Program-made: the position numbers and the translations under genes
Shown: piece by piece, positions 45,866 through 57,600 of the stretch
Position numbering within the stretch: position 1 is the stretch's first letter
How the letters are laid out: each line of letters opens with the position of its first letter
Assembly: GCA_948146395.1 (NCBI GenBank)
Contig: OX411555.1
Coordinates: 58,528,187 to 58,592,186, forward strand
Direction of reading: 5' to 3'
DNA from: Fragum whitleyi
Lineage: Eukaryota; Mollusca; Bivalvia; Cardiida; Cardiidae
Length of the DNA stretch: 64,000 bases
The notes under the pieces: generated by a model
Told to the model about the DNA's origin: nothing
The model's input: the letters and a program-made list of their open reading frames with translations, nothing else
Database searches by the model: none

Positions 45866-46760
45866 TGAGTTGTTTAGGACCTTCCATAAACAGATCATAG
45901 GTCACTGCCAATTTAATTTTTTTCCAAGAGACATCATGTCACTTCCAACCGGGCAATATTTTTATTCTAAATCAAATAATGTTTGAGGATTTTATCAAGA
46001 TATGACTTGAAAGTTAATCTCACCCTCCTAAAAGAATATTTTGGCTGTTCATTCATGAGAGTAAATTTTAACCTCTACAAAAACACACTAATTCAAATGT
46101 TTAAATGCTGCTCTTTCACAGTTTGGGAAAATGTGATTTTTTAAAATTTTCGTAAAATCAATCGGAAGTAACGATCTCATCATGTTGAAGACTTTTAAAT
46201 AATAAGATTCAATCTGGTAATGCATGGAAAGAAAGACCGATATTCCTGAATTTATCAAAATTCATTCAGAGAAATAAAGCAACTACTAACGCTAAAAAAA
46301 TAATTCTTCAATTTTGAGCCAACTATTTATGCATGTGCATTCCACATGTTTGTCTTTTTAAATTATAAATTAAGGTAAAAGTATTTGACAGCTGGAAAGT
46401 TCATATCAATACAAGCAAAAATGAAAGATTATTCACTGAAAAGAATGATTTTGAAATTTAAAAACTTGAAATTAATAGACTGGATCCTTCACTGATCTTA
46501 CCGCTTCGAAAAAATTACAAAATTATTGAAAAATGCTGTTTTTGATGCCCATGCATTTGGGTCATTCTTAATCGTTTTAAAATACACACATTTCCAAATC
46601 TAAGAACAAGTTTTGTATTTTTCTATGAAAAACTGTGAAAGGGCACCTTTAAATCATGCCAAGTATTTAGACAGGAATTTTACATGTATGTTAAACAATT
46701 TGCGCTTGTACAATACTTAACTTATAGATTGATCATTTCTAGTAAATTTGCAAAATAGTA
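45866..46760. other. Intergenic; possible old foldback
   Basis: No gene. TGCTCTTTCACAGTTTGGG near 46110 and CAAAACTGTGAAAGGGCACC-like sequence near 46630 are inversely related, suggesting the ends of a ~540 bp element. Confidence 0.35.
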
Positions 46761-47186
46761 ATTGGGATGGATATTTCGATGAGTCAGTGCAACACTATTG
46801 TAAGTGCCTATATATATAATACATACTTAGTGTATTATATGAAAAAAAATATCTAACGAGGTTGGGAGAATTGATCATTGTCGAGGCTCTGCCGAGACAA
46901 TTGTCAATTCTCACAACCGAGTTTGATATTTTTTTCATACAATACACTAAGAATGTATTATATTTATCTTATAACCTCTTTTTGTCTTGTTTTCGTCGAT
47001 GTTTCTTACCGAAATGCAAGTTTCTAAAAATAACTGCATGATATTATTGTTCTAAAAATAACTATGTGATATCATAAAAAATATCATACGGGTTGTTATC
47101 ACACAGATATTTGTATAGTTATAAGATAAAATTATATAGGCATTTACAACATTGTTGCACTGACCCTTCGAAATATCTATCCTAAT
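46761..47186. mobile_element. TCAGTGCAACAC MITE interrupted by a foldback element
   Basis: Left ATTGGGATGGATATTTCGA and right TCGAAATATCTATCCTAAT pair, followed inward by GTCAGTGCAACAC. The loop holds the double-hairpin element (46808-47141). The solo version of this MITE core is at 9549-9634. Confidence 0.75.
46808..47141. repeat. Double-hairpin foldback element, copy 3 (nested)
   Basis: Almost the same as 30620-30945. It sits between GTGCCTA and TAGGCA, i.e. within the loop of the outer MITE. Confidence 0.8.
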
Positions 47187-48649
47187 TTTATGTTTCAGTT
47201 GTTTTAAAAATCCAAAAGAGACAGTTAAAATAGATAAACAATTAAACTTTGTTAAACAATAACTTAACGGTTAAAACAGTAAATCACCTTTATGAAGAGT
47301 AATCTCCTTTCCAAAAACATGTTCTATTATGCATGCATGTTTTATGCATCATGGTCTGAATCATGGTTTGAAATAAATAAGAAGCAAGAGGATTGGACCG
47401 AGAGAAAGTGCCCGTCCCTTCCCCACTTCTAAGAGTGATGATGGGAGAGGGTCCACATAGAGATGATTTGGGTCATTTGAACGTTGATGGAAGTTCCAAA
47501 CATCGCAAACAAAGCTTGAACAAACTGTGGTTACGTTGTCAGTATCAATCATCAGTTCTATTTTGGAAAGTTGGTTAAATGAAAATAACTTATTAATAAC
47601 TATTTAGAAATGTACATATTCATGTACCAAATTGGTCAAGAATTCTCAAAGAAAGACAATAGATGAAAATATTTATGACAAGCGTTTCACACCCTCACAA
47701 CCCCCCCCCCCCCCCCCCCGCCCCCCCCCGATTTGCTAAGACTTGTGAATTGTGTTATTTGATTTAGACTTGAGAACACTCATCAGTTACCTGGAGAAGA
47801 TTTAGATATGAAAATTTAATATTGAAACCCAATAAATGTTGAAACGCGAATGTTCCCTTTTCTAAGAGCATTTCGCAGACAGGGTAGGCTAGCACAGACA
47901 TGCAGTCAAATCGAAGTCCCGCTGATTCCTGACTCTGCCCCTATCAAAGCTGTAACAATAGGGATTCTGCGTGATATTAAGACATTTTTACAGCATTCTG
48001 CTTCATAGACGTTACCTTTTCACCTTATAATAACTATTTATATTTCCCTGAATACTAAGCTTGGGAAGCACTTTTTTGGAAAAGGACGAAAATGGTCACA
48101 GTTTGTACCTTATTAGATAGTGAATACTCAATTTGGGCCATGTAGAAGAGTGATTGGCTAACCTTACATACACTTAGTAGCTTGACAAACATATTTGAAG
48201 AAACTAAAACAGAATTAGTAATAATTATCCCATGCTAATGTTTAGATTCCATCATATGTTTAAAGGTCATTTACATTTCAAAGTAGCTTTCCCTAAGTAT
48301 ATATCTTTCTTTAAGATATTTCGTATTTTTACGATACATTATTTCATCACAGTCTGTGTGTAGCGAGGAATAAAGGTTTACAAAGACACATCCTTATTGG
48401 GTTGGTAACATGCATTTTGACAGCTTTCTTTGAGCCAGTTTTTGTACTGTCTTACAAAGAGGGCTATCCCGGTTGAATTTCCAATGTCGTTCTCTCGAGA
48501 GTAGCATTCTAAAACCGATCCAGGCTCACAAACAGTTTACAATGTCGAGATCTGTAGATTTATTGTATTTTTGACGTCCTCGTGCACAATTAAAAACATG
48601 TATATGTGTTAGGCTTTCAGATTCAAATACACATTTATTATTTGATATC
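47187..48649. other. Intergenic, poly-C run, no gene
   Basis: C-only tract at about 47701-47729 with one G. Short open frames on both strands near 47361-47578 oppose each other and have no family features. Confidence 0.45.
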
Positions 48650-49150
48650 ATTGACAATCTTCCTATTCATCTATTGTTCGTTCAAAATATGAAAAATATT
48701 CCATCCTCAATTGTTCATTAGAAAAATTGAAATTGATCCTTCAAACGTAAATTTCACCATTTTTGTTGGTATTATATCCTTCAAATGAGTAACATACGCA
48801 TTTTACTGGTCAACGATTGGACGACATATTCGGCACTGTTTCCAACTCTCCGAAGAAAAGCCATTGCCATACTTTTTTTCTTGGCAAAAATGAATTCACA
48901 TGAGCAGTTGTTCTAATCGGTAGCTTTCGTGCTTCTATAGTCCGTTATCTACTTCATCTACCATTCAAAAGTCAAATACATTTTACTAAGCAAACTTTTT
49001 CGGGTAAAATTTTCTCGTACATAAGTACACAAGCTGGATGAAGACCGCTGGACTCATTGAATGTTTCTCTCTTTCTGGTGTCATTGTAAAAAGGTTCCTG
49101 AAAGAAAGAATAATACATCTTTTATAATTAAGCTAAACCAGAGGTACATT
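48650..49150 (-). repeat. Inverted dispersed repeat, arm 2
   Basis: Reverse complement of 36120-36660, including the splice-acceptor-like tract and the exon-like segment. About 12 kb separates the arms. Confidence 0.55.
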
Positions 49151-49228
49151 AAGGTTACATGAATATAAGCGCATGAGAGAGGGGCCCATACCATATATAT
49201 GCCTTGTGCACGGAGGGACCTTAAAATA

Positions 49229-49232
49229 CTAC

Positions 49233-49262
<30 letters not shown>
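49229..49262 (+). repeat. (CAT)n microsatellite
   Basis: About eleven ATC/CAT units. Confidence 0.9.
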
Positions 49263-49263
<1 letters not shown>

Positions 49264-50159
49264 GGGCATGAGAATTAACCATTATTATTAAGATCATTAA
49301 TGGATATACCAAAAAGGAAACAATGATAAAAATAAAAATAAACTATTTTTGTTATGCGGAATATATTTGGATGCATCAAAGGCCCCCTTCACTGGAGAAA
49401 CTTTCAAATGAAATTTGATATAGATTTCTATAGAAAAAAAAACTAATTTGATTAATAAGAAATTGCAGAATAATATCGAAGACTTAACACAATCCCCTAC
49501 ATCTTTCTTACCAATATTTATAGCAACTTCTTAATTACTTTCACGCAGATTTTTGTTCTAGAAAATAACTTAAATATGACCAAGGCCAACAAGAGCCAAT
49601 GTCAGACAATGCCATTCCAATAAAAGCTTGATAGCAAACTGAAGCCAGCTAGATCTAGGGTTCTTGTGAAGTGAGCTTCTCTTCAATGAGTTTTACCAAT
49701 TAAGTAAGAGTTGTAGCTCATTTAAAAAGAGTATCCACACATTCAAGAAGTTTTCAAGTTATTAGCATTTGACTTTCATACTCATATATAATATTGTTTA
49801 GAAATTTGCTGGGGACAAAATGTAAGACTTAGAAAAACCAAGAGTAACATCTCTAACTTATTCAACGCAGAGTTCAAATTTTTTGTACTGCACTTCTCCT
49901 TTAAGAGATTTGTCCACCTAAATGATAACTGGTGTACTAACAGAAATATGGTCTGGACAAAATTGATGGCTTTTATCCAGGGTGCTAGTCTATCAATCTA
50001 TCCATTGAGCAGTGCATGCCTCCATTTACACACTGAACGACTAAATTCCGATCTAGTTCTATGAAAAAAAAACTCTTGTTTAACCCCTTCACTGTTTATT
50101 TAAAAGACTTGATTGCTTAATTGATTGCTTGATTGATTGCTTGCTTGATTGATTGATGG
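49263..50159. other. Intergenic, nothing recognised
   Basis: No gene. (TTGA)n-like sequence begins near 50110 and leads into the next SINE. Confidence 0.35.
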
Positions 50160-50320
50160 GTTGACTAATTGATTGATTGGAGTTTAATGCCGCTTTAAAC
50201 TTTTCAGCTGCTATCTTACATAGGTTTACGATTATCAGCCCATTTATGTGAGGCATATAGTCGGAAAGAATGAGTGCCGCCGTCGGGGACCTTTAGATTG
50301 ACAGTCCGACGTGGTACCAC
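50160..50320 (-). repeat. SINE family 1 with internal deletion
   Basis: Minus strand: head remnant GTCGGACTGTCAATCTAAAGG, GTCCCCGACGGCGGCACTC, then CATAGGTTTACG in reverse and GGAGTTTAATGCCGCTTT. The central part of the body is missing. Confidence 0.75.
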
Positions 50321-50814
50321 TTATTAAAAAAACTGGTACAATCCTATTTGAAAATACTGAAACCGATTTCAAGTTTACATTTCACATATTTGACCTTGAT
50401 AAATGACCTTGATATAGACTGGTCCCTTTAAAGTGGTTCCAACAAAAAGGCCGAGTCACAAACAATGGTCATCTGAAATTCGAAGATTCCATTCCTTACC
50501 AATCAGGAGTTATTGCCCATGTCTTGCGGAACAAGCAGAAAGGGCAATTCAGACAATATGCCCCTGGCCTATCAAAGCGGGACATATAAATTAACGAATG
50601 AGGAAGGAGTCCCGTACTCTTTTAATACATATAGAGTAAAATTCATTTCTGAAATAGGCCAGATGCAAGACCTTGTGGTTGTAGACATTTATCATCCCAA
50701 ATGTTTATAAATATAGACAGAGCGATCTCTTACCTTTCTGCATTTAATGGATTTCGTCTTGTCGTTCTTTGGTGTAGCCAGGCTAGACGCTAGAAGGGAA
50801 TAGATTTCAGTATT
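50321..50814. other. Intergenic, nothing recognised
   Basis: The 65-codon frame at 50513-50710 has no recognisable family features and no neighbouring exon. Confidence 0.3.
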
Positions 50815-50960
50815 TACACAATGTCACTTGCCTAGCAATCATTTTCTGCTAAAATGTCAGCAAGGTTCTAAGTTCTAATATCTAATTTATAAGTTCTAAC
50901 TCGTAAGTCCTAAGTTCTAATAGCGAAGTTCTAAGTTAAAATGGCAGTAATAGGCTTCCG
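50815..50960 (+). repeat. CTAAGTT-type repeat, inverse of 34598-34720
   Basis: CACAATGTCACTTGCC, ATTTTCTGCTAAAATG and GGTTCTAAGTTCTAATATC mirror the other copy. Confidence 0.6.
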
Positions 50961-51114
50961 TAAAATTCGGTTTAAAGCAAAAAAGGTGGGAAAGAGCCAG
51001 GATTTACTTAATATGACAAATCTTTGAAAAAATCGACTAATAAAAAGTGATTAGCGACCAAGCAAATATTTGGTCGTTGATATTTTTTTTATCAGTAGAT
51101 ATTTAAAATATCTT

Positions 51115-51395
51115 TAACATCTAGTCGACGTAATTACTTGGGACCGTAAAGCGACGGTTGGTAACCAAACCCTTATAGCTTGTCCAAGCTGAAGTAACGG
51201 GGCTTTGGTAACCCAACGAAATGTGTTCACTTTCTCTAAGCGCGTGAACCCTTTTGGTTCTTTTGAAACAGTTATTAGCACGCGTTCACGATTAATGCCG
51301 GCTAAGTTTTCAATGACCCAAAATATTAAGTTAACTCGCCAAATTACGTCACGGCTAAGCTCCGCACTGCAAGGTCATTACTAACGCAGAAAAGC
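51115..51395 (+). repeat. GC-ended MITE, copy 3, left end missing
   Basis: GTCGACGTAATTACTTGGGACC, TAACCAAACCC, AGCTTGTCCAAGCTGAAG and AATTACGTCACGGCTAAGCTC follow the order in 28628-28995. A few bases are deleted before the central hairpin. Confidence 0.65.
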
Positions 51396-52008
51396 AATCG
51401 AAAATCCTGGCCACTGTTTATTCTGGACCAGTATTATACTTTCTTCTTGAATTTCATTTTTTCCTATCCTATTGAATCACATGTTCCCGGAAATGCACAG
51501 CCGTGAGGAGGATTTTTCCCAATAAAATGTCTACGAAATACGAAGCTTTAAAAGCAAACTTCAATTTCACGTGACAAATTCGGTAATATTTCAATTATTA
51601 AACATGGCAAGTTTCCCAATGGTCTAAACTTTGGTTTCGCGTATATCGGCCATCGCCCTTTACTTTCCACTTACATAAACAGATTGCAAGACGTAAAACT
51701 TTATTTTTACGGATTCAAGGTTTATTTTCTTTTTCTTTTTTCTTAGACTTGGTTTTAATACAAGAAGATTATATTTAAAAAAACTGAAAGGTATGAGTGA
51801 TTAAATAGAATAAATTCATGAACCATGATATTTGAGAAGAATACATCTTTGTAGACATGTTGAATATATGTCAGAGGTCAACAGGAGATCGCATTTCAAA
51901 ATTACAATGTTATACAGAAAGGTAGACTGGAAATTCAAGTTAACCTGCGGAGTGGTTAGGGTTCATACCCTTCTTATTTCCGAGATGATCCTATTTCGCG
52001 TGACTGGT
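51396..52008. other. Intergenic, orphan MITE end
   Basis: No gene. ATTTCGCGTGACTGGTTAC near 51992 resembles the right end of the GTGACGGGTCAC MITE; a TA-MITE follows at once. Confidence 0.35.
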
Positions 52009-52409
52009 TACAGTTAATAACATCGTGAAACTGACAAGGTGAATGATTTTGGAATGATTTTGGAATGAAGTTGAATGAGTGTGAGGGGCTAGTTTCAGGA
52101 TGAACAAAATTACCGATATCGATATCGATTACCTCCCTTTAATGAAATATGCATACAAGTTCTATACATAGCATCCTATTTCTTCAAGAACCTATGCGAA
52201 GCTAACAATTTGAACTATGTAAATATAATCGCGATTTCTCTCTATCAACATTTATTTTTTATGACTTTGTTGATTGTATATTTCAATGGGTTTGAGCGCT
52301 TTTGAAAGGTTTGAGTGAGTGTTTGGAATGATTGAAAGGAGCTCTGAGTGAGCAATTTAGAATGGTTTTTATTGAGGTGAATGCCAATTTCACGATGTTG
52401 TTAACTGTA
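52009..52409 (+). repeat. TA-MITE copy 4, best ends
   Basis: TA then CAGTTAATAACATCGTGAAA at the left and TTTCACGATGTTGTTAACTG then TA at the right. TA on both sides suggests Tc1/mariner-type insertion. The central palindrome (52081-52140) is partly rearranged, with a GATATC repeat. Confidence 0.75.
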
Positions 52410-52477
52410 CAAACATTCAATCCTCTTATTCTTTTTAAATTATCCAAGAAAATCCACACAAACGAAACGCCCACTAG

Positions 52478-53184
52478 TATGGCGTGTGGAACGTTGCAAA
52501 ATTCGATAAATATTTTTATGTGATATAATTTTATATTTATATTCTATATTTTTTTATTTATATTCTAAAAATATTTTTATGTGATATAATTTTATATTTA
52601 TATTCTATAATTTTTATTTATATTGTATATTTTTTATTTATGTTCTTTATTTTTTATTTATGTTCGATAACGCGAAAAAAAATTATGTGATATAATTTTT
52701 TATTTATATTGTATATTTTTTTTATTTATGTTCTATATTTTTATTTATATTCGATAACGCGAAAAAAAAATTATGTGATATAATTTTTTATTTATATTCT
52801 ATATTTTTTATTTATGTTCTATATTGTTTTATTTATATTCGATAATAGTGCGAAAAAATTTATGTGGTATAATTGCATCATGTTTTACACACCTTGCGGG
52901 GGCAGCCATCTTTGTTGTAAAATCCGTTGTCCAATCAAATCGTTTGTTACAAATGTCACTAGTATCCCATGATGCAATTATACCACATAAATTTTTTTCG
53001 CACTATTATCGAATATAAATAAAAAATATAGAACATAAATAAAAAATATAGAATATAAATAAAAAATTATATCACATAAATTTTTTTTCGCGTTATCGAA
53101 TATAAATAAAAAATATAGAACATAAAAAAAAAATATACAATATAAATAAACAATTATATCACATAATTTTTTTTGGTGTTATCG

Positions 53185-53221
<37 letters not shown>

Positions 53222-53392
53222 AAGAACATAAATAAAAAATATACAATATAAATAAAAATTATAGAATATAAATATAAAATTATATCACATAAAAATATTT
53301 TTAGAATATAAATAAAAAAAATATAGAATATAAATATAAAATTATATCACATAAAAATATTTATCGAATTTTGCAACGTTCCACACGCCATA
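52478..53392. mobile_element. 915 bp palindromic AT-rich element with 6 bp duplication
   Basis: Ends TATGGCGTGTGGAACG and CGTTCCACACGCCATA, flanked by CACTAG at 52472-52477 and 53393-53398. The arms are long runs of TTTATTTATATTCTATA-like units and their complements. A unique centre of about 100 bp (near 52880-52975) is bounded by TTGCATCATG and CATGATGCAA. A 30-odd A run sits in the right arm near 53187. No coding capacity. It could extrude as a very large hairpin. Confidence 0.8.
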
Positions 53393-53928
53393 CACTAGCA
53401 TTGTTTTATTGATTTGATATCAAACCGAATCGTTTTTCTTCGAATACCCAGATTAAAAAATAATCTTATTAAATCTTTTTCTCTAAATAATTGAGAGAAA
53501 ACCATCAATCTTCAGAGACGATGTCTGTAAGGACATCTTACTTGAACAATGCTTCAAGTATTCTATTGGTACAGTAAAAACATCGTGAAATTGACAAGGT
53601 GAATGTTTTTTGAATGATTTTGGAATGAATTTGAATGAGTGTCACGAGTTTTGAGTGAATGTAAAGGGGAGGAATCCAATGTCGCTAGTTTTGTTCAGCT
53701 TGAGCAAAATTAGCGATATTTATTACACCCTTTTAATAAAATCTGCACTAAAGTGCTATAAATTGCTTCCTATTTCTTTGAAAGAACCTATCAGACGCTT
53801 ACAAATACAATTTTGTCAGTGAAATCGCGAACCTATTTAAAGCTTTGTTTGATTTGAATAACGTTGTTGATAAGTTATCTTTTTCAGTGAGTTTGGAGCG
53901 ATTTTGAATAGCGTGGGAGAGTGTTTAA

Positions 53929-53932
53929 AATG
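53929..53932. repeat. Target-site duplication AATG, left
   Basis: AATG abuts the 5' LTR; AATG at 60342-60345 abuts the 3' LTR. Confidence 0.8.
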
Positions 53933-54484
53933 TGTTATGTATAAGCTATAAATAAACCTAATGGTATTTTACCATGTCTATTTTTAGAATTAGTCTGGGG
54001 ATTTTCCAATATCTCTTGACACTTTAAGGTAAAAGATATGTAGAAGATTTTAGATCTTTCTAGAAAGGCCTTTTGGAAGGTGATTCAGACTCTAGAGTAT
54101 TCTTATGTTCTATACTATTCCAGATTGTTCTATAGTATTATATAAAGGGGTTCCTACAGCATTCTTGGTTCACTTGATTTAGACTTATGGTTTCATTTAG
54201 TAGTACTGTGTTAAACTAAAAGGGGATTTCTTGTTATCTTAAAAGTGTGTTTGAAAGCGTGTTTAATTTCAAATTCAGATATTATTGGACTTATTATTTG
54301 TGGACCAGGAACTTAAATAAATTGGATCTAAAATTAAAACTTTAGGATTAAACATTCAAGGTATTGTAAATTGTTTTTGTATTAATTTCATATTGTCAAT
54401 AATTCTGGTATTATTGTCAATAAATATTGTTAATTGTAAAGTTTGTTGCTGGCTTCTTTGTTCATGTTACATTGGCACGTAACA
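53933..54484 (+). repeat. 5' LTR
   Basis: Begins TGTTATGTATAAGC and ends GGCACGTAACA (TGTTA/TAACA ends). By eye it differs from the 3' LTR only at 54464 (A against G at 60321). Confidence 0.95.
54139..54147 (+). promoter_or_regulatory. LTR TATA box
   Basis: TATATAAAG within the LTR, placed to start transcription in the LTR; AATAAA follows about 275 bp later at 54419-54424. The same pair occurs in the 3' LTR (AATAAA at 60276-60281), where it would serve polyadenylation. Confidence 0.55.
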
Positions 54485-54487
54485 TAT

Positions 54488-54505
54488 TGGGGGCTCGTCT
54501 CGAGA
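54488..54505 (+). promoter_or_regulatory. Primer binding site, tRNA-Pro type
   Basis: TGGGGGCTCGTC lies three bases after the 5' LTR and matches the 3' end complement of tRNA-Pro as used by murine leukaemia viruses. The match weakens after 12 bases. Confidence 0.7.
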
Positions 54506-54684
54506 TACGAACATCAGACAAACAAACAAAACAAAACAAATCAAACAAATTCTGTATTTAAATCTAGTGTTCAAAATTATTTCAGAAATAAATTTCATAT
54601 TTCAATTTTGATAAATCTAGAGTGTACTTTCACTATTATTTATCGAAATCTTACATTCTTGTTTGAATACAGCAACAAGCTACC

Positions 54685-57600
54685 ATGTCTTTTGACTTAG
54701 AAAAATTTACGCACGAACCTTCCGTGGAGCTATTGAATTTGGGTAAAAAGTCTGATTTGCTCAATCTTGCCAAGCATTATGAATTAAAAGAAGTCAAGTC
54801 CTCTTTGCGAAAGCATGAAATTAAGAATATTTTGGTTCAATATTTTGTTGATGAGGACATTTTTGATGAAAAGGCTCTGTCTCTCATTGTTGATGTTCCA
54901 TCAGTTTCAAGCTCAAGAGATCTTGAACTGTTAAAACTTCAACAAAGGGAGAAGGAATTGGAAATAGAAAGAGAGAGAGAAGAGCTGAAATTTCAAGAAA
55001 AGCAATTAGAAATTGAAATTGAAAGAGAAAGAGCACAAAGAGAAATTGAAGAAAAAGAAAGAGAAAGGCAATTTCAAAGGGAAAAGGAAGAAAGGGAAAG
55101 AGAAAGAGAAAGAGAAAGAGAAGAGAGAGAAAGGGAAAAGGAAGAGCGAGAAAGAGAAGAGAGAGAAATAGAAAGAGAGAGGGAAAGAGAAGAAAGAGCA
55201 TTTCAATTACGATTAAAAGAATTAGAAATACAAGATAGAGCAAATCAGCCCAGAGAGATGTATAATGACCATTTTGATGTAACAAAACATTTTAGGCTTG
55301 TTCCTCAATTTCAAGAAAATGAAGTTGATACATATTTCGAACATTTTGAAAAAGTTGCAAATAACTTGAAATGGCCAAAGGAGCAATGGACCTTACTTCT
55401 CCAAAGTGTCTTAGTAGGAAAAGCTCGCAATATTTATTCGCAACTTAGAACAGAACAAAGCAATGATTATGATACCGTAAAAGAACTCATTCTCAAAGGT
55501 TATGAGCTGGTACCAGAAGCATACAGACAACAATTTAGAAGTTGTAGAAAAGAATCTGGCCAGACTCACGTTGAATTTGCAAGAAACGAAGAAAAATTAT
55601 TTGACAGGTGGTGCTATTCTAAGAAAATAGACCAAAATTATGATAATCTTAGACAACTTATATTAATTGAACAATTCAAAAATTGCATTCAGTCTGACAT
55701 TAAGTCACATTTAGATGAAAAAAATGTTGAAACTATACATGAAGCAGCTCGTTTAGCTGATGATTACTACCTTACACACAAAAATTCTTTCGTTAATAAA
55801 GCAAAACCTGCTTCCTCACATCCCCAAAATAAATCTATGTCTGGTGATTCATCTAGCATGTCTAGTCAATCGAATTCACCTAAACCAAAGTCTACTGGTG
55901 AAACCAATGTTCAAAATCCCTTATCTCGAGTACATTGTACTTTTTGTAAAAAACCAGGTCACCTTATTTCGGAATGTTTTAGATTAAAAAGGAAGAAGGA
56001 ACTGAGTGCAGCCAAACCTACAGGGTTCACCAGCCTTCAGCCTAAATCACAGCCTTCTTTTGAGTTAAATTCAATTGTTAAGGCAGAACCAAATTCTGAT
56101 TCCTGTATGGAGATTTTTGAACCGTTCATGTTGGCTGGTTTTGTATCACTTTCAGGTGAAATGTGCCCACCTACCCCTATTAAAATTTTAAGAGACACAG
56201 GGGCTTCTCAATCTCTTATTTTAGCAGATGTTCTGCCTTTTTCTGAGAAGACTTCGTCTGGTACTAGTGTCCTTATTCAGGGTGTAGAGTGTGGTGTTAT
56301 TAATGTTCCTCTTCATAAGGTTAATTTGTCCTCAGATTTAATTACTGGTTCTGTGGTTGTTGGTGTTAAACATTCTTTACCATTTAAAGGTGTACATTTA
56401 TTGCTAGGCAATGACTTAGCTGGAGATAAGGTTGTTGTTAATCCTCTTGTAACTGACACACCTAATGTAGGTCAAACAGATGATCCTATTTTGCAGGAAA
56501 TACCTGATTTGTACCCGTCATGTGCAGTAACTCGGGGTATGGCTAAAAAAGCTTCCTTGAAAAATTCAAATGATATTGACTTAACTGATACTTTTGTTGG
56601 TCAATATTTCAATGACGAGATTAAAAAGTCTTTTAATCTTAGTCTGCCTGATACTCAGACAGATTCGTCAAAACTTTGTCAGTCATCTCCAAGGTCAAAT
56701 GACCAAGGTCATGAAACGCATTCAAAGTCAAAGTTAATCCAGGAACAGCAAAATGATCCTGAGATTTTAAAGTTAATTGATAGGGCATTACCCGAAAAAG
56801 AAATGTCTCAGAATCCTGTTTGTTACTATAAAAAGAATGGTATTCTGATGAGAAAATGGCGACCATTTGATGTCCCAGCTGATGATGATTGGGATGTTCA
56901 TTACCAAATTGTTGTTCCAAAGTCTTATCGCCGTGAAATACTTAGTATAGCCCATGAAAGTCCAATGTCTGGTCATTTAGGTGTAAACAAGACTTATCAC
57001 AAGATTATGACTCACTTCTTTTGGCCTGGACTAAAATCGGACGTTTCCGAATATTGTAAAAGTTGCCACACTTGTCAAATGGTAGGGAAACCTAACCAAG
57101 TTATTCCAAAAGCAAGGTTACAACCCATTCCAGCTTTTGATGAACCTTTCAGTCGAATAATAATAGACTGCGTTGGTCCTTTACCAAAAACCAAGTCAGG
57201 TTCTGAATATTTGTTGACAATTATGTGTGCTTCTACCCGCTTCCCAGAAGCAATTCCTTTAAGAAACATTAAGGCAAAGTCAATCATTAAGGCTCTTGTC
57301 AAGTTCTTTACTTTTGTTGGCCTTCCAAAATCAGTTCAGTCTGATCAAGGATCAAACTTCATGTCAGGCATATTCCAACAGGTTATGCATGAATTAGGTA
57401 TCAAGCAATATCGTTCATCTGCTTATCATCCTGAAAGTCAAGGTACTTTAGAAAGATTTCATCAGACCCTAAAAAATATGATAAGATCATATTGTTTTGA
57501 TACTGAGAAAAATTGGGATGAAGGTATTCATTTGCTATTATTTGCAGTCAGAGAATCTGTTCAAGAATCTCTTGGCTTTAGCCCCTTTGAGTTAGTTTTT

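Noticed and set aside
54884..55285. Minus-strand 133-codon hydrophobic frame
   Set aside because: Antisense shadow of the R/E-rich coiled coil in gag; its composition follows from the GAGA-rich sense strand.
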